From the NCBI GenBank assembly GCA_030267565.1, contig BRXU01000002.1, positions 1,178,001-1,242,000 on the forward strand: 64,000 nucleotides of DNA, in the 5' to 3' direction. Each line of letters begins with the position of its first letter. Within the stretch, counting starts at the first letter, position 1. The position numbers and the translations under genes are program-made. A model generated the notes under the pieces. It made no database searches and had not been told where the DNA came from. It saw only the letters and a program-made list of their open reading frames with translations. This DNA is from Pleodorina starrii (taxonomy: Eukaryota; Chlorophyta; Chlorophyceae; Chlamydomonadales; Volvocaceae). Shown piece after piece: positions 46,801-58,000 of the stretch.

Positions 46801-49800
46801 CGGAGAGACAGGAGGTCGATCAGCAGGAGGAGGGGCAGGCGGGGGGGGGGGGAAATCCGGGTACCCGGGAGGCGGACTGGACTGGACTAGATTGATCGTG
46901 TGCGTTTTGGGAGCAGCGGGAGTGGCGGCAGTGGGCCTCAGCTCCTCTCCGCTCCACTCCGCCCACCCCGCCCCACCCACCACCAGGCTCCCCCCACCCC
47001 CACCCACCCATCCCCACCCACCCCGCACCCCACCCACCACCAGGCTCCGCGCGTCCTCCCCACTGACTGCCAGGTCCACTTCAATCTGCCGACCCGCCAA
47101 AGTGATGCCGGGGCCCTCGTTGCGGCTGAGGACTCGGGGGGGGCATGAGCCCAGGGGGCGGGGAAGGGGGATATAAGATTACAAGATACCGTGGTGAGGG
47201 GTGAGAGAGGGGGGTGGCAGCTGGTCAGGCGGCGGCGGCGACATGACCGGAAAGGCAGCAGGCAACCGGGACGGTGTGACCCGACATTTGATCATCTTCT
47301 TAATCTGACCCACCATCGCTGTGTGCCAATCCAATCAGTCAGTTTGGCTTTTTAAAAAAGAGCCTCGTCACCGGAAGCCAAGCGGACACTTTCTCCCCTT
47401 TGCGGTTCCCTTTTCACACTGAAGCCCTAAACGCCCCCACTCCATCGTTTCCCCCCTGTCCCCTCCCCTCCCCTGCCCTCCCCTCCCCCCGACCCCCCCA
47501 CCCGCCTCACCGGCCGCGAGCACACGCCGCCGCCGCCTTGGCCGCCGGCTCCTCCTCCTTGTACTCCACGAATGCCGTACCCTTGGCCTTCCCCGAGGCC
47601 TTGTCCATCACGAGCCTGTGTACGGCAATCATGGGGGCCGGAACTAATCATGTTGGTACGGCAGAGTCGGAGGTTGTCTTTTGGGGCCGTCTCCTGCGAT
47701 CGCATGTCTGGCTGTGCCGCGTTGTGTGACTCGCTTCATGTTGCTCTTTACTTTGCTAATCACGTAATGCGTCAAGTGTGATGTTGCCCCGAAACCACCG
47801 CGTAACCAACCGCCAACCAACCAACCAACCAACCAACCTGCAAGCCTTGACGGGGCCGAAGACCTCCAACCGCGCCTGCGGATGGCGCGAAATGGTTTCG
47901 GATCAGCGATTAGCGACAGTTCGTCTCACCGCGACAGGTGTAAGACTTACACTTCACCATCGTGAGAACTCGCGACAAATCGACCGACACCGTCATTGAG
48001 ACCGACACCGCCGCTGACACTGACATCGTCGGCGCCGCTTTCCCTCAGTCGGGCTGAGGCAGCCCCGCCTGACCCCCCCCCGCCCCATTCCGCCCCGCCC
48101 CGCCCCCTCTGCCATCATTTCATCCGCGCCGCCCGCCCCACCTTTCTTACTCTACCCGCCCCCTCACCTGCCTTGCTCTCCCCGCCCCTGCCCCCCGCCC
48201 CTCCGGCCTTTACGTGGATAACCTCCGCCCCCCCCGCCCCCCCAGGCTAACGCCGTCTCCTTCTCCGCTGCGATTTTTTCTTTTTACCCCCGGCCCCACC
48301 TGCAGCTGCTCTCTGGTTGCGTCCAGCGGCAGCCCCCGTACGAACACTGTCGTATTGAGGGACGACGACGACGGCTTCTTTGCGGCCGATGTGGACTGCC
48401 CCGCGCGGCGCTGCGCCTCCGCGTCGTCGTCGTCGTCGACGGCGTCTGCCAGGTTGGGGGTGGGCGGATATTGTTTGGGGGGGTTATCCACGTACATGCC
48501 GGAGCCCGTACACGGTAAAGAAACAGAACAAGGGCAAGAAGGTGCAAGAAGGGCCACAAAGGACCCCAAACACACGTACACGTGGGACTTCCCGGGGTGA
48601 GGGGGGTCATTGCAAACACAAGAGAATACACAATATAAAAGGATACGGACCGCAGCGAAGGGACCACTGGGAAGAGGTGGTTAATGAGGGGCGGTACGGC
48701 ACGCCGCAAAAAAAGAAGCGGTTAAGTAACGGATCCCGCCATGCAACCACCAAAACCCCGACCCACATCCTTGAAGGTTTAAGCCCACTGTTCAAATCCC
48801 GCAACACGCACTCACCTAAATCCTCCGCCTCCTCCCCTTGCCATGTCTGCCGCTTCTGCTGCTGCTGCTGCGGCTGCTCTTGAAGCTTGGGCTGCTTACC
48901 GGCCTTCGCCGCGGCGGCGGGAGCGGCGGCGCCGGCCTTGCCGCCCTTGCCGGCGGCAGCAGTCTGCTCGTCCCGTGGCTGCTCGTGCTCGGCCAGTACG
49001 GCAGCCATCACGTCGTTCAGCATGCCGCGCTCGCGTCGCGCATCCACCTCCTCTCCCTCAACCGCCTCCTCCTCCTCCTCCTCCTCCTCATCATCATCAT
49101 CAGGCTCCTCTGCGCAGGCAGAAGCAAAAGGGGGAGTCAGGAGAGGGAGGATTCCTTAAAAGCGCCACGGTGGCGAGATTGGTCTCCTTGCCGCAGCTAC
49201 CTGCCGCCTAGCTGCTAGCTAGCCAAGAAGTCCAGATACGGTAGGGGCACGGGGGCAAGGACACGTCCAGAGGACTCATCATCAGCAGCAGCAGCAGTGG
49301 GCCTCACGGAAGCGCAAGCGGGGCTACACAAGGACTCGCTAATCCAGGGGGCGGGCGTCAAACCAGCGTGGAGTTAGCGGCGCAGCGGCACCAAGCCTGT
49401 GGTCCGCGGCAGCGCCGAACGCCGCGGAGTGGCGCGGCGCGGTGCGTGGACGTCCGCAGCCAGCGTGCCGACACACACCGACGCGACCCGACCCGACCCG
49501 ACCCGCCGGGACAGCGGGAGACGACTCCCGCAGGTTTCGGCCCCGGCGCGTCCACGCGGGATTCCCACGCCTTTCCGCGCGCGCCACATCGCAATCGCTC
49601 CGCAGCCGCACCCCCACCTTCGTCCTCCTCGTCCTCCTCGTCGTCGTCCTCCTCATCATCGTCGTCAAGCACCTCCCCGTCGTCGTCGCTGCTAAGTCCA
49701 ATCTCCTCCTCCTCCCCTTCGTCCTCCTCGTCCTCGCCGTCGTCCTCCCCTCCGTCCGCATCGTCATCCTCCTCCTCCGAACCTGCACAGCATGTCCACG

Positions 49801-52800
49801 CCGGCACGCAGGCATGCACACACGCGCAGTGCCGCCGCCGCAGAGGGTGCGGTGCTTCCCGTCACCGTCCACGTAGCTGCCCATCACCGATCTCCCCCAC
49901 GGATCGGGATCTCACGCTCTGACGCGGCTTCAAAAGTATCCGCATTCCTCCTCCTCCAAAGCACACGACACCTCACGACGCGACACGACTACACCCACCG
50001 CTAGTCCAACCCACCCACCGAGCGGCTACACACACACTCACATTGGGAGATGCGCGAGCGGGTCACGACCCGGCGACAGCCGCGATGACCCCTCGCTTCG
50101 CCTCCCCACCTGCCCCACTACCCCTACCCCCCATGTAAACGACCCACCGGAAGGCGGCCGATCCGGATCCTCCAACCCCTCCTCCGCGTCCTTGCCGCCA
50201 GGGCCGTCAGCCTCCCCGCCGCCGCCGCCGGCGGTTGCTGCGGCTGCGGTCGCTCCGCCCGCAGTCTGCAGGTACTGTGTCTTTGAGACCGCCCAATCCA
50301 CCACCACCATGCGGCCCAGCAGGTCCTGCCATATCATCAGGTACACAGGCAACAAGAGATGCCGTGAATCGCAAAAGCTTCAGTGCACCTCTAGGTGCCA
50401 TATCATCAGGTACACAGACAACAAGAGATGCAGCACACACGCAACACAAAAAGATCGCAACAGCCGTGGATCGCAACAGCTTCAAAGGCACCTCTAGGTA
50501 CCTAGATTTTGCAGTCAGGTACCGTATCCGACCTGGGATGCTTAGGGGCAGAGTCCATCTACTAGCTTGAGTGTGTACGACAAGAATAAAGTCGTGGACT
50601 CGTAGTTGCGGTGCCGGGTCTCCCGGTCGCCAGTGGGGGGAGCGTTTCACACTGAGACCCATGGGTCGGTCCCCGTCGCACTGGCCCATGGGTCGGCACC
50701 TTGGCCCATTCGCACTGTGAGTCTGTGACCCGTGGGTCGGTCCGCCCCACTCACTTTTCCGTTGAGCAGCGAGATGGCCTTCTCCGCGTGGGCTCGGCAC
50801 GTGAACGCCGCAAAGGCAAAGCCCTTGAGCCGGCCTGAGAGAAATGCGGGGAGGTGGGAGGGAGGGGGTGGTTCTCTTTATCGTTTGTGCTAAGAAGGGG
50901 GGCGATTGGAGTGGCTAGGGAGGGCGGACGAGGCGGCGCCCGAGGGGAGGGGCGGCCCTGCCGACCCGTGGGTCAGTGATATCGCGTCCCACGCCGCCAC
51001 TCTTCTGGCTCCCATCCAGAGGCGCCCCACTCCACTCATCATGAGGCTGACCAGTCTAATATAATACAACGGGCCGGGGGGGGGGCTGGCGGCAAAGAGT
51101 CGCAGAGGCATGCAGCTCGCACACGCACCTGTAAACGACGACCTCGCGCCTCCCTCTTCCCATACGCCCCCCCTCTTTCTCACACACCCGCAAAGCCCAA
51201 CCCCCCTTCCCCCGCCCCGCGGCCCTCTCACCGTCCGGTCCCCGGGGCAGCTTCAGCTCCCACACAAAGCCCACCGGCTGCAGCGCCTTCACCAGGGCAG
51301 CCTCCGTGATCTGACCTCGCGGCAACGCAAGGGGGAGGGCAAGGGGGAAGACAGGCAAAAGAAAGCTCTGGCCTGGTCTCGAGGTGAGAGTCACAACGGC
51401 CAGGGGCCAGCCCCACCACCACCGCCACCCTCGCCCTCAACTTCCCGCGTTTTCAAAACCTGAAGCCGCCGTTCGATGTGACTGCCTGCCCCCAAAACCC
51501 TAAAAACCTAAAACCTTAAAACCCTCGCCTGCGTCACCGCGTTCCTCCCTGCCCCTGCCCCCTGCCCCTGCCCCATGCCCCTACCCCCGCCCCCCCATAC
51601 ACACACAAACACAAACCTTGAATGGCAGATTCCTCAGAATGACCCGCCACTGCTTCACGTGCGCTCCCTCGCCCTTGACCTCCCGGGCCCATAACGTGAT
51701 GCTCCGCTGCGGATCCTCCTCCTCCCCCTCCTTCTGCTCCCCCTCCTCATCATCATCACCCGCTTCCTCCTCCTCCTCCTCCTGTTGTTGTTGCTTTCCC
51801 TTGCGGCCCTTCTTCTTCTTCTTCTGTTGCTGCTGCTGCCCCTTCTGATTGTTGCCCCGCAGTTCCAGGCTCTTGTTGTGCAGCTGCGTGACCGCGTGCA
51901 TGGCGTCCTTCACCTGTGTACGACAGGGTACGACACGGTACGACATGACATAAAGCACGGCAGGGCAGAGTTGTAGCAACAACTCGACGACCCCTCGCCG
52001 CTCTCCCCCGACCCCGCGTGCCGCAGTGCTCCTCCCCGACCGGCAAACAGCGGGGCCGGGCAGCAGTGTCTCTCGTTGCCGGCACCCAAACCCTCCGTAG
52101 GTGGGAACCCCCAACCCCCGCCCTCCCTCCGCACCTGAGAGTAGCTCCGAAGGCCAAGATATCCCCCCCTGCCTCTTCCTCCTCTGGGCCCCTTCCGGTG
52201 GCCCTGCCCCTTCCCCTCCCTGACCCTCCACAGGCCCGTTCGCCAACGACGCCTCCGTTCCACCGCTGTGGCACCATCTTCCCCTTCCCCCTCCCTACCC
52301 CTGTCCCGCTCCCAGTCCCTGACCCTCCTGCCCCTGTCCCCTCCCGGCCCTGTCCCTGCCCCAGTCCCCTCCCGGGCCCTGTCCCCGTCCCTGCTCCTGT
52401 CCCCGCCCCTCTTCCCGCCTCACCGTCTTGTATACCACGATGATAACATTGCCGCTGCATCCGTCCGCCTCCAGCTTGGCTGCTTGTACGACATCCTGCA
52501 GCCCGCCAGTACGGCACGTCGTAGACGTGATGGGTTAATGAAGACGTAATGGGAAAGCGGAGGAGGGAGACGAGATGGAGGGTCTGAGGGGTTAAGGTTG
52601 GCGGCGCCGCCGGAGAGGCGTTCCGTCTCGCCCTGGCCCGCCTCGCCCCCACTCTCAAACCTCGCCACCCTCAAATAAACAAACACAGGAACCCCCCGCC
52701 TCCTCGTCCTCCTCCCCCTCCCCCATCCTCACCGCCGGGGCGGGGTTCATGACCTCCTCCACGGGAGCCGCCTTACGCGCCAGGACAATCGCCTGGGTGA

Positions 52801-53521
52801 TCGCGGCAGGAGTCAGGTTGCCGATGGCCACCGCCCGCAGCAGCTTGTGCTTCTCGGAGGCGGCGCCGGTGCCGGCGCCGCCGGCCGCAGCGCCATCAGC
52901 GCACTGACGCTTCCGCGGCGGCGCCGCTTTCGCTTTCGCGGCGCCGGCGCTCGGCTCGGCGTCGGGCTGCCCCTTGCCCGCAGTCACCGGCTTCTTTTCG
53001 GCGGCGGCGGCGGCTGCGGGTGGCTTTGCGGTCTGGTCCTTTGCGCCGGGCCGCTGGCTGTGCTCGCCTGCAGCGTCGCCGTCGGCGTGCTCAGCGACAT
53101 CGGCGGCGCCGTCCTGGTCCAGTTTGCGCTTTTTTTTGCGCTCTTCCAGTGGAGCACGCTTATCGGCGAGCTCGACCTGTTAGGAGTCGTGCATGTGGGT
53201 CGCAAAGGTGGGGGGATGTTGAGGGAAGCGCGGAGGCGGCGACGGGGTGACGCTGGGGGACAGCCCGGGCACGCCGCAACCCACCTGCAGCTTTCTGCCC
53301 TTCAGGGGCTTCCCGTCGCACTCGGTGACAGCACGTTCGGCATCCTCTGGCAGGGCATACTGGACGAACCCGAAGCCGCGATGCCTGGGTTGGCCCTTGA
53401 CCCGGACCAGGAAGCATTGCTTCACCGGGCCGACGTCAGAGAATAATTCTTCGAGCGCCTTTTCGTCTGCGTCGAAGCTGACGCCTCTCACAAAGATAGT
53501 CCGCAAGTCTTTCGCCGCCAT
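40876..53521 (-). CDS. NOP4: NOP4/RBM28-type nucleolar multi-RRM protein
   Basis: Needed in related eukaryotes for 60S ribosome assembly in the nucleolus. About 1223 aa in 20 exons, all in phase: 53521-53285, 53176-52733, 52495-52424, 51913-51617, 51310-51232, 50834-50755, 50325-50148, 49782-49618, 49109-48816, 48445-48300, 47875-47838, 47615-47511, 47125-47041, 44811-44696, 44424-44241, 43858-43802, 43544-43413, 43238-42846, 41807-41585, 41222-40876. RRM1 has TIFVRGVSFDADEKALEELF and RGFGFVQYA. RRM2 has WRVILRNLPFK and LKGFAFAAF. RRM3 has TTVFVRGLPLD and KGTAFVEY. RRM4 has LSVRNIPPG and GLGFVEFE. The RBM28 hallmarks RNMYLAKEG and RPIVEFAIDN are present, with a C-terminal RLDRLVEQYRAKL and final RRWFDG. 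Long acidic (Asp/Glu) and basic (Lys/Arg) low-complexity stretches make it larger than the 680-760 aa of fungal and human forms. An extra 20-codon exon near 42360-42430 is possible. Confidence 0.93.
43905..43944 (-). repeat. Dispersed intronic element B, NOP4 intron 15 copy
   Basis: The minus strand reads GGGCCCCGGTCTATACGTGG then ATAAACCCCCC, sense within the intron. Confidence 0.65.
43949..44026 (+). repeat. (GGTGAT)/(GGT)n microsatellite in NOP4 intron 15
   Basis: GGT-rich tract between exons 15 and 16. On the minus strand it is an ACC-rich tract upstream of the acceptor. Confidence 0.93.
44838..46800 (-). repeat. 44-bp minisatellite, about 44 copies, in NOP4 intron 13
   Basis: The unit begins AGCTAGTGCCGGACACGGGC and continues with GGAGGAGGAGG[C/T]GGAGG and CGGTGGA. 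The period is exactly 44 bp throughout with almost no indels. The bracketed base varies C or T and one copy (near 45380) has CAG. It fills most of the 2.2-kb intron between exon 13 (47041) and exon 14 (44811). The unit holds TAG and is not a multiple of three, so it is not coding. Confidence 0.97.
48201..48222 (+). repeat. Dispersed intronic element B, short copy
   Basis: CTCCGGCCTTTACGTGGATA then ACC, in NOP4 intron 10, antisense to the gene. Confidence 0.6.
48246..48291 (-). repeat. Dispersed intronic element A, NOP4 intron 10 copy
   Basis: The minus strand reads GGGGTAAAAAGAAAAAATCG then CAGCGGAGAAGGAGACGGCG and TTAGC, starting only about 10 bp after the donor at 48299. Confidence 0.8.
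48481..48526 (-). repeat. Dispersed intronic element B, NOP4 intron 9 copy
   Basis: The minus strand reads TTTCTTTACCGTGTACGGGC then TCCGGCATGTACGTGGATAA and CCC. Confidence 0.65.
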
Positions 53522-55028
53522 GGCAGGTGCGACAGCCGGCGATTTCCTGCTCTAGACTAAGTTGCCTCGCCTTAAGATAGTTATAAAATAGCTCGAAATG
53601 GTTTCACGAATTGCACGGTCGACACCTGGTCGACACTTCAGAGCGTTCAGACGCGACTTTCGGCTCAGCTGACTAAATGCAACGCTTTAAGCTATAAGCA
53701 TTTGACCTTTACGCATTGAACTGGACGTGCCATACTTGAAGGCATGCGTTGTAAGCTCGGTCAAGGTAAAACCATGGGCGCCGTGCGCCGACGGTTATGA
53801 AGTGGTTGAAAGCTCGACAGACGGTTTCAACGGCCGAAAGACACGCGCTGCGACGCGCAGTATAGCAAGCAGAGTCACGAATATGCACATGTGTTTGCGC
53901 GGTCCAAAGCTGTTTTTCGCTAAGTGGTTCGTCTCGGAGGCCCGCGGGTTTGACAGGGTTTGAACCGCAACAACAGCCTCCATCCTCACAGCCGCGAGTT
54001 CACTGGTGCGGCAATCGCCATGGGGGCTTCCGCCCCTCGAGGAGCCGCCCTGCGGCCGCGGCGGCCGCCGCTGCAGCCGTCGCAGCCTGGGACGATCCGC
54101 CGTACATGTTTCAAAGCCAGGGTCGTCGCCAGGATCTGGATCTGAGCCCGGACCAGGAGCCCTCAGGAGCCGACCCTCATTCGGGAGCTCCTGCGACGGG
54201 CTCTGCTCCAGCCCTCCGCATTCGGTGGTCGCCATTGGGACCCGGGGGCAGGACGCGCGAGAAGGCCGTGACCCAAGGTACCGAAGGTGACCGAACACGA
54301 TCGCACTCGGCAACATGCCCCCCATTCATGAAAGGTTGTCCGAAACTCAACATTTCCTTCCTCGTGCGAACAGTTTTTGAGGTTCAGTTACGCTCTGTTG
54401 GATTACTGGCAAGGTCGTGTGCGAGTTAAGCTATATGCATGCCCATTCTCAAGCGCTGTCAAGCGCCCCGTGAAGCCATGTTGTGGTGAACGGTGATTGT
54501 TGAACTTTGCCACATTCGCCCGTCGTCGAGCCTGCAGGTGTTCGCCCGTACTGATCGTGCAGTATCGCCCGTGCCAATGGGACGCCTGGCGTAGTTCCAG
54601 CTGCTCCTGTGTGCCTCAAAACCGCCTGATCTTAGTCAGTCGCGGTGATTTGCCTCAGTCGCGGTGGCACGCAGGTCCTCGCCTGGTCGATGTGGGAAAA
54701 CAGACAAGGGAACTCCATCACCACGCCTCCGGTGCAGTGCACGGCCAGCTGGCTCGTTGGCTTTTCTCAAGAGTCTGGAGACCTCTGTTAACACCACACA
54801 AACCACACAACCCAAATTCACGGTTGACCATCCGAACAGCACTAATTTCAGACATCTCACAGCGGCTCAACCATGCCCAAAACCGACTGCGTCGTGGTTC
54901 GACCGAGTTTGGACTCAACCGTCGTGTACGAGTCATGCCTTCAACCGACCTACCTTTGCTATCAATTAGCAGCTTCAAGCAAGGTGTAGATCAGATAGCT
55001 AATTGTTCACCCAAATTCACGTGGAAGC
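53522..55028. other. Divergent intergenic region NOP4 / CAP
   Basis: Must contain both promoters. One open stretch, about 54010-54270 (+), has a poly-Ala run followed by WDDPPYMFQSQGRRQDLDLS. I do not recognise it, codon bias is weak, and I do not call it a gene. Confidence 0.55.
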
Positions 55029-58000
55029 ATGGAGGCTTCCTTGGTTGCGCGGCTTGAAAAGGCCGTGGAGCGACTGGAGGCCCTCGGGGTGCGTGTCTAA
55101 TTTGCATAATGGCCCACGAGAATGATCGCTAACAAGTAAAACCAAGATCTGTTATGGTTCGAAGCACTCGGGCTTCCCAACGACATTGTGCCGCGAAATC
55201 TCGCAATCGCAGGTTGGACAGCCGTCGCGCGCTGCCCCTTCGGGAGTCGCAAATGCGCCTGAAGCGGCAGCTTCAGGGACGCCAGCTGCTGGTAGCACGT
55301 CGTCCTCTGTGGCGGAATGGGACCAGCTGCTCGCGGAGTACATGGCACCCGTGGCTGCGCTCGCGCAGCACATTCCCGCCCAAGTAAGGCCCCTCGCAGG
55401 GGCGGTGCCGGGAGCCGCCCATTGCATTATGCGCCGGCATAATGTAACCTCTCCATCGTCCGACTGGGAAAGCCTTCTGGGGCTTCTTTGGCCTGGTCAA
55501 GTGGTCATGCTGCACGAGGGTGCCCAGAGGCGCGGCGGATCCTTCCCCCCAGCCGCCCCCCCCACCCACCGATCTGGGTTGCTGCGCAAAATCAAGCGAG
55601 GCGAAGCGATGAGCAATCTGGGTTGCCACCCAAGCTAAACCAACCTCCGGATTCGTATCCAAACCTTGGTTCTGGATGACACAACAGCGCGGAGAATCCG
55701 GGGCCACGTCACTCGCCCGCCGCCCCCTCTACCGCGCCCTTGCGCCCGCAGGCGCAGCAGAGCATGCAGAGCTTCGAGCGGGCGTTCAAGGTGAGCGCGA
55801 ATCCGCAGAGATGTGAATTCTGCAGACTCGCGAAAGGCGTGATGCGGTTCGCCCTGCGACGCCCTCCTCGCTTTGCGGGCTCCGGAACCGGAATCCGTCC
55901 GTCTGCCGCTGCTGCCCCTGCCGTCTGCCCCTGCCGTCCTCTTGCCCCCCACCTCCTGTGTCCTGTCCGTCATACATTCCACCAGCCGGAGCCTTTTCCT
56001 CGCCTGCGGAAGTTGGTTCCGCCGGCCCACGTGCCTTCCTTCGTCCCACGTGCCCTCCTTGTTCCCACCCTGCTGCCACCACGCAGGCCACTCGGAGGGT
56101 CTTGGAGGTGGCGGCGGTGGCCAAGGTACGGCAGGGCCTGGACAGGACGCCGCAACCGTGTGTGCGTGTAAGGGGGGGGGGCGTAAAAAGAAGATGTGTG
56201 TTTTGGGGGGGAGGGGGCGAAATTGCGATTCCCTCCCCCGCCCCTGCGGGGTAACAAAGAAAGAAAAATCGCCGCGTAAACCCGTAAAAACAAACCCCAC
56301 CCCCACCCCCGACCCCCATCCAGAAGCCCGACGGCGGCCCGGAGCTGCAGCCGCTGCTGGCGCCCGTCGCGGACGCCATGGGTGCCGTGACGGCCGCTTC
56401 GGAGGGCCGAGTCAGCTGCCCACACCACCTCAAGATGCTGGCGGAGGCGGTGGGGGCGCTGGGCTTCCTGGCTTACAGCGGCCACGGCTGCGGTGGGTTG
56501 CGGCCGCCTCATGTGACTGGCTTACATGTTATACACGGTGTACTTAGGGTTTACTTGGACGGACAGACACAGGGCCACAGACAGGGTGCCGCAACACACC
56601 TCGCAACGGATTTCCCGGCATTCCCTTTTTCCTGGATTACCACCCCGCCGCGCTCCGGCCCTACCCTTCCCCCCCGCTCCGGCCCCCTCCCTTCCCCCCG
56701 CTCCGGCCCGCTCTCTCGCCCTCTCTCTTTCCCCCCGCGGCCAGGCATGTCTGCCCCCCGCCAGCACGTGGCCGACTGCTGGCAGTCCGCTGAGTTCTTC
56801 GCCAACAAGCTGCTGATGGAGTTCAGGGGCAAGGACGACAACCAGGTCGCCTGGGTGCGGGGACTCAAGGTGGGATTAGGGGGCGTGTGCGTATATGCGT
56901 GTGTGTGTGCGTGTGCGTATGTGTGTGGGTTTCGGGGGCGGGCTGCCGGGCGGGTGCGGGGACTCAAGGTGGGCTTTGGGTTTTTATGTGCGTGGCTATC
57001 GCTAGGAGTGTGGGTGTGAAGAGGGGTGTGGGTGTGCTTGTGTGGGTCGTATCGCATGCTGCCGATGCACCCCACCCCACCCCGCCGGCCGCTCTTCCCC
57101 CCTATCCCTCCCACGGCCCCCTCCCTCCCCCCGCCCCGCTGGGTTCTGGGTCCGTTCGCTAACGCCGTCTCCTTCTCCGATGCAGAATTCTCTTTATATC
57201 CCCCCCCCGCCCCCGCCGCCCCCGCAGACGCTCGCTCAGCAGCTGGAGCAATTCGTGACGCGCAACTGTCCCACGGGTCTGCGGTTCGACCCCAACGGCC
57301 TGCCGCTGGCGGCAGCGATGAGCGGCGCCGCCAAGCCCGGCGCCGCACCGGCCGCACCGCCGGCCGCTGCGCCCAGCAAGCCAGGTAAAGTCGACGCGCC
57401 GCCCCCCCCCATGGCTCATTGTTACATAAAGGGGCAGATCACTCCCTGACCCCCCCCCCTGTGCGCTCTGCTGCTTGTTGTGGTTGTGAGTGTTGTGGTT
57501 GTGAGTGTGAGAGTGATTGTGTGGTCCGAACCAGCGGATGTAGCTACAGTGTCGCTATAGTCCCACGTTGCCACGTATGGTGGGTCAATCACTGATCCGT
57601 GGGTCGTACACCGCCGCTGCCGCTGCCGCTGCCGCTCGCAGCCGGCGCGAAGGCGCCTCCGCCGCCGCCTCCCCCGCCTCCCCCCGGCCCGCCGCCCAAG
57701 CCCCTCACCCCCGAGGAGCTCCAAAAGGGCGGTGGCGGAGGAGGAGGAGGCGCTGCTCCCGACCCATCGGCCTTGTTCAAGGAGCTGTCAAAGGTGGGGG
57801 TGGGGGTGGGGGATGGGGTGGGGTGGGGGGTGGGGTAAATGAAGAAGGTGCCGCAGCGAAGGGGTGGGGCGGGGCGCGGGCTGCGGTTCGCTCTCGCCAT
57901 TGTTTCGCCTCAAGAGTAAGGGGATCGCGGGCTCGGGGGGGCGGAGCTCAGTCCCGAAGCAACTGCGAGCACAACGCCCCCTGCCTGGGCAGGTGTGGCC

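Noticed and set aside
49368..49922. Plus-strand open frame with long Ser runs
   Set aside because: It is the antisense shadow of the Asp/Glu-rich exon 8 of the NOP4-like gene (GAGGAG/GACGAC read backwards).
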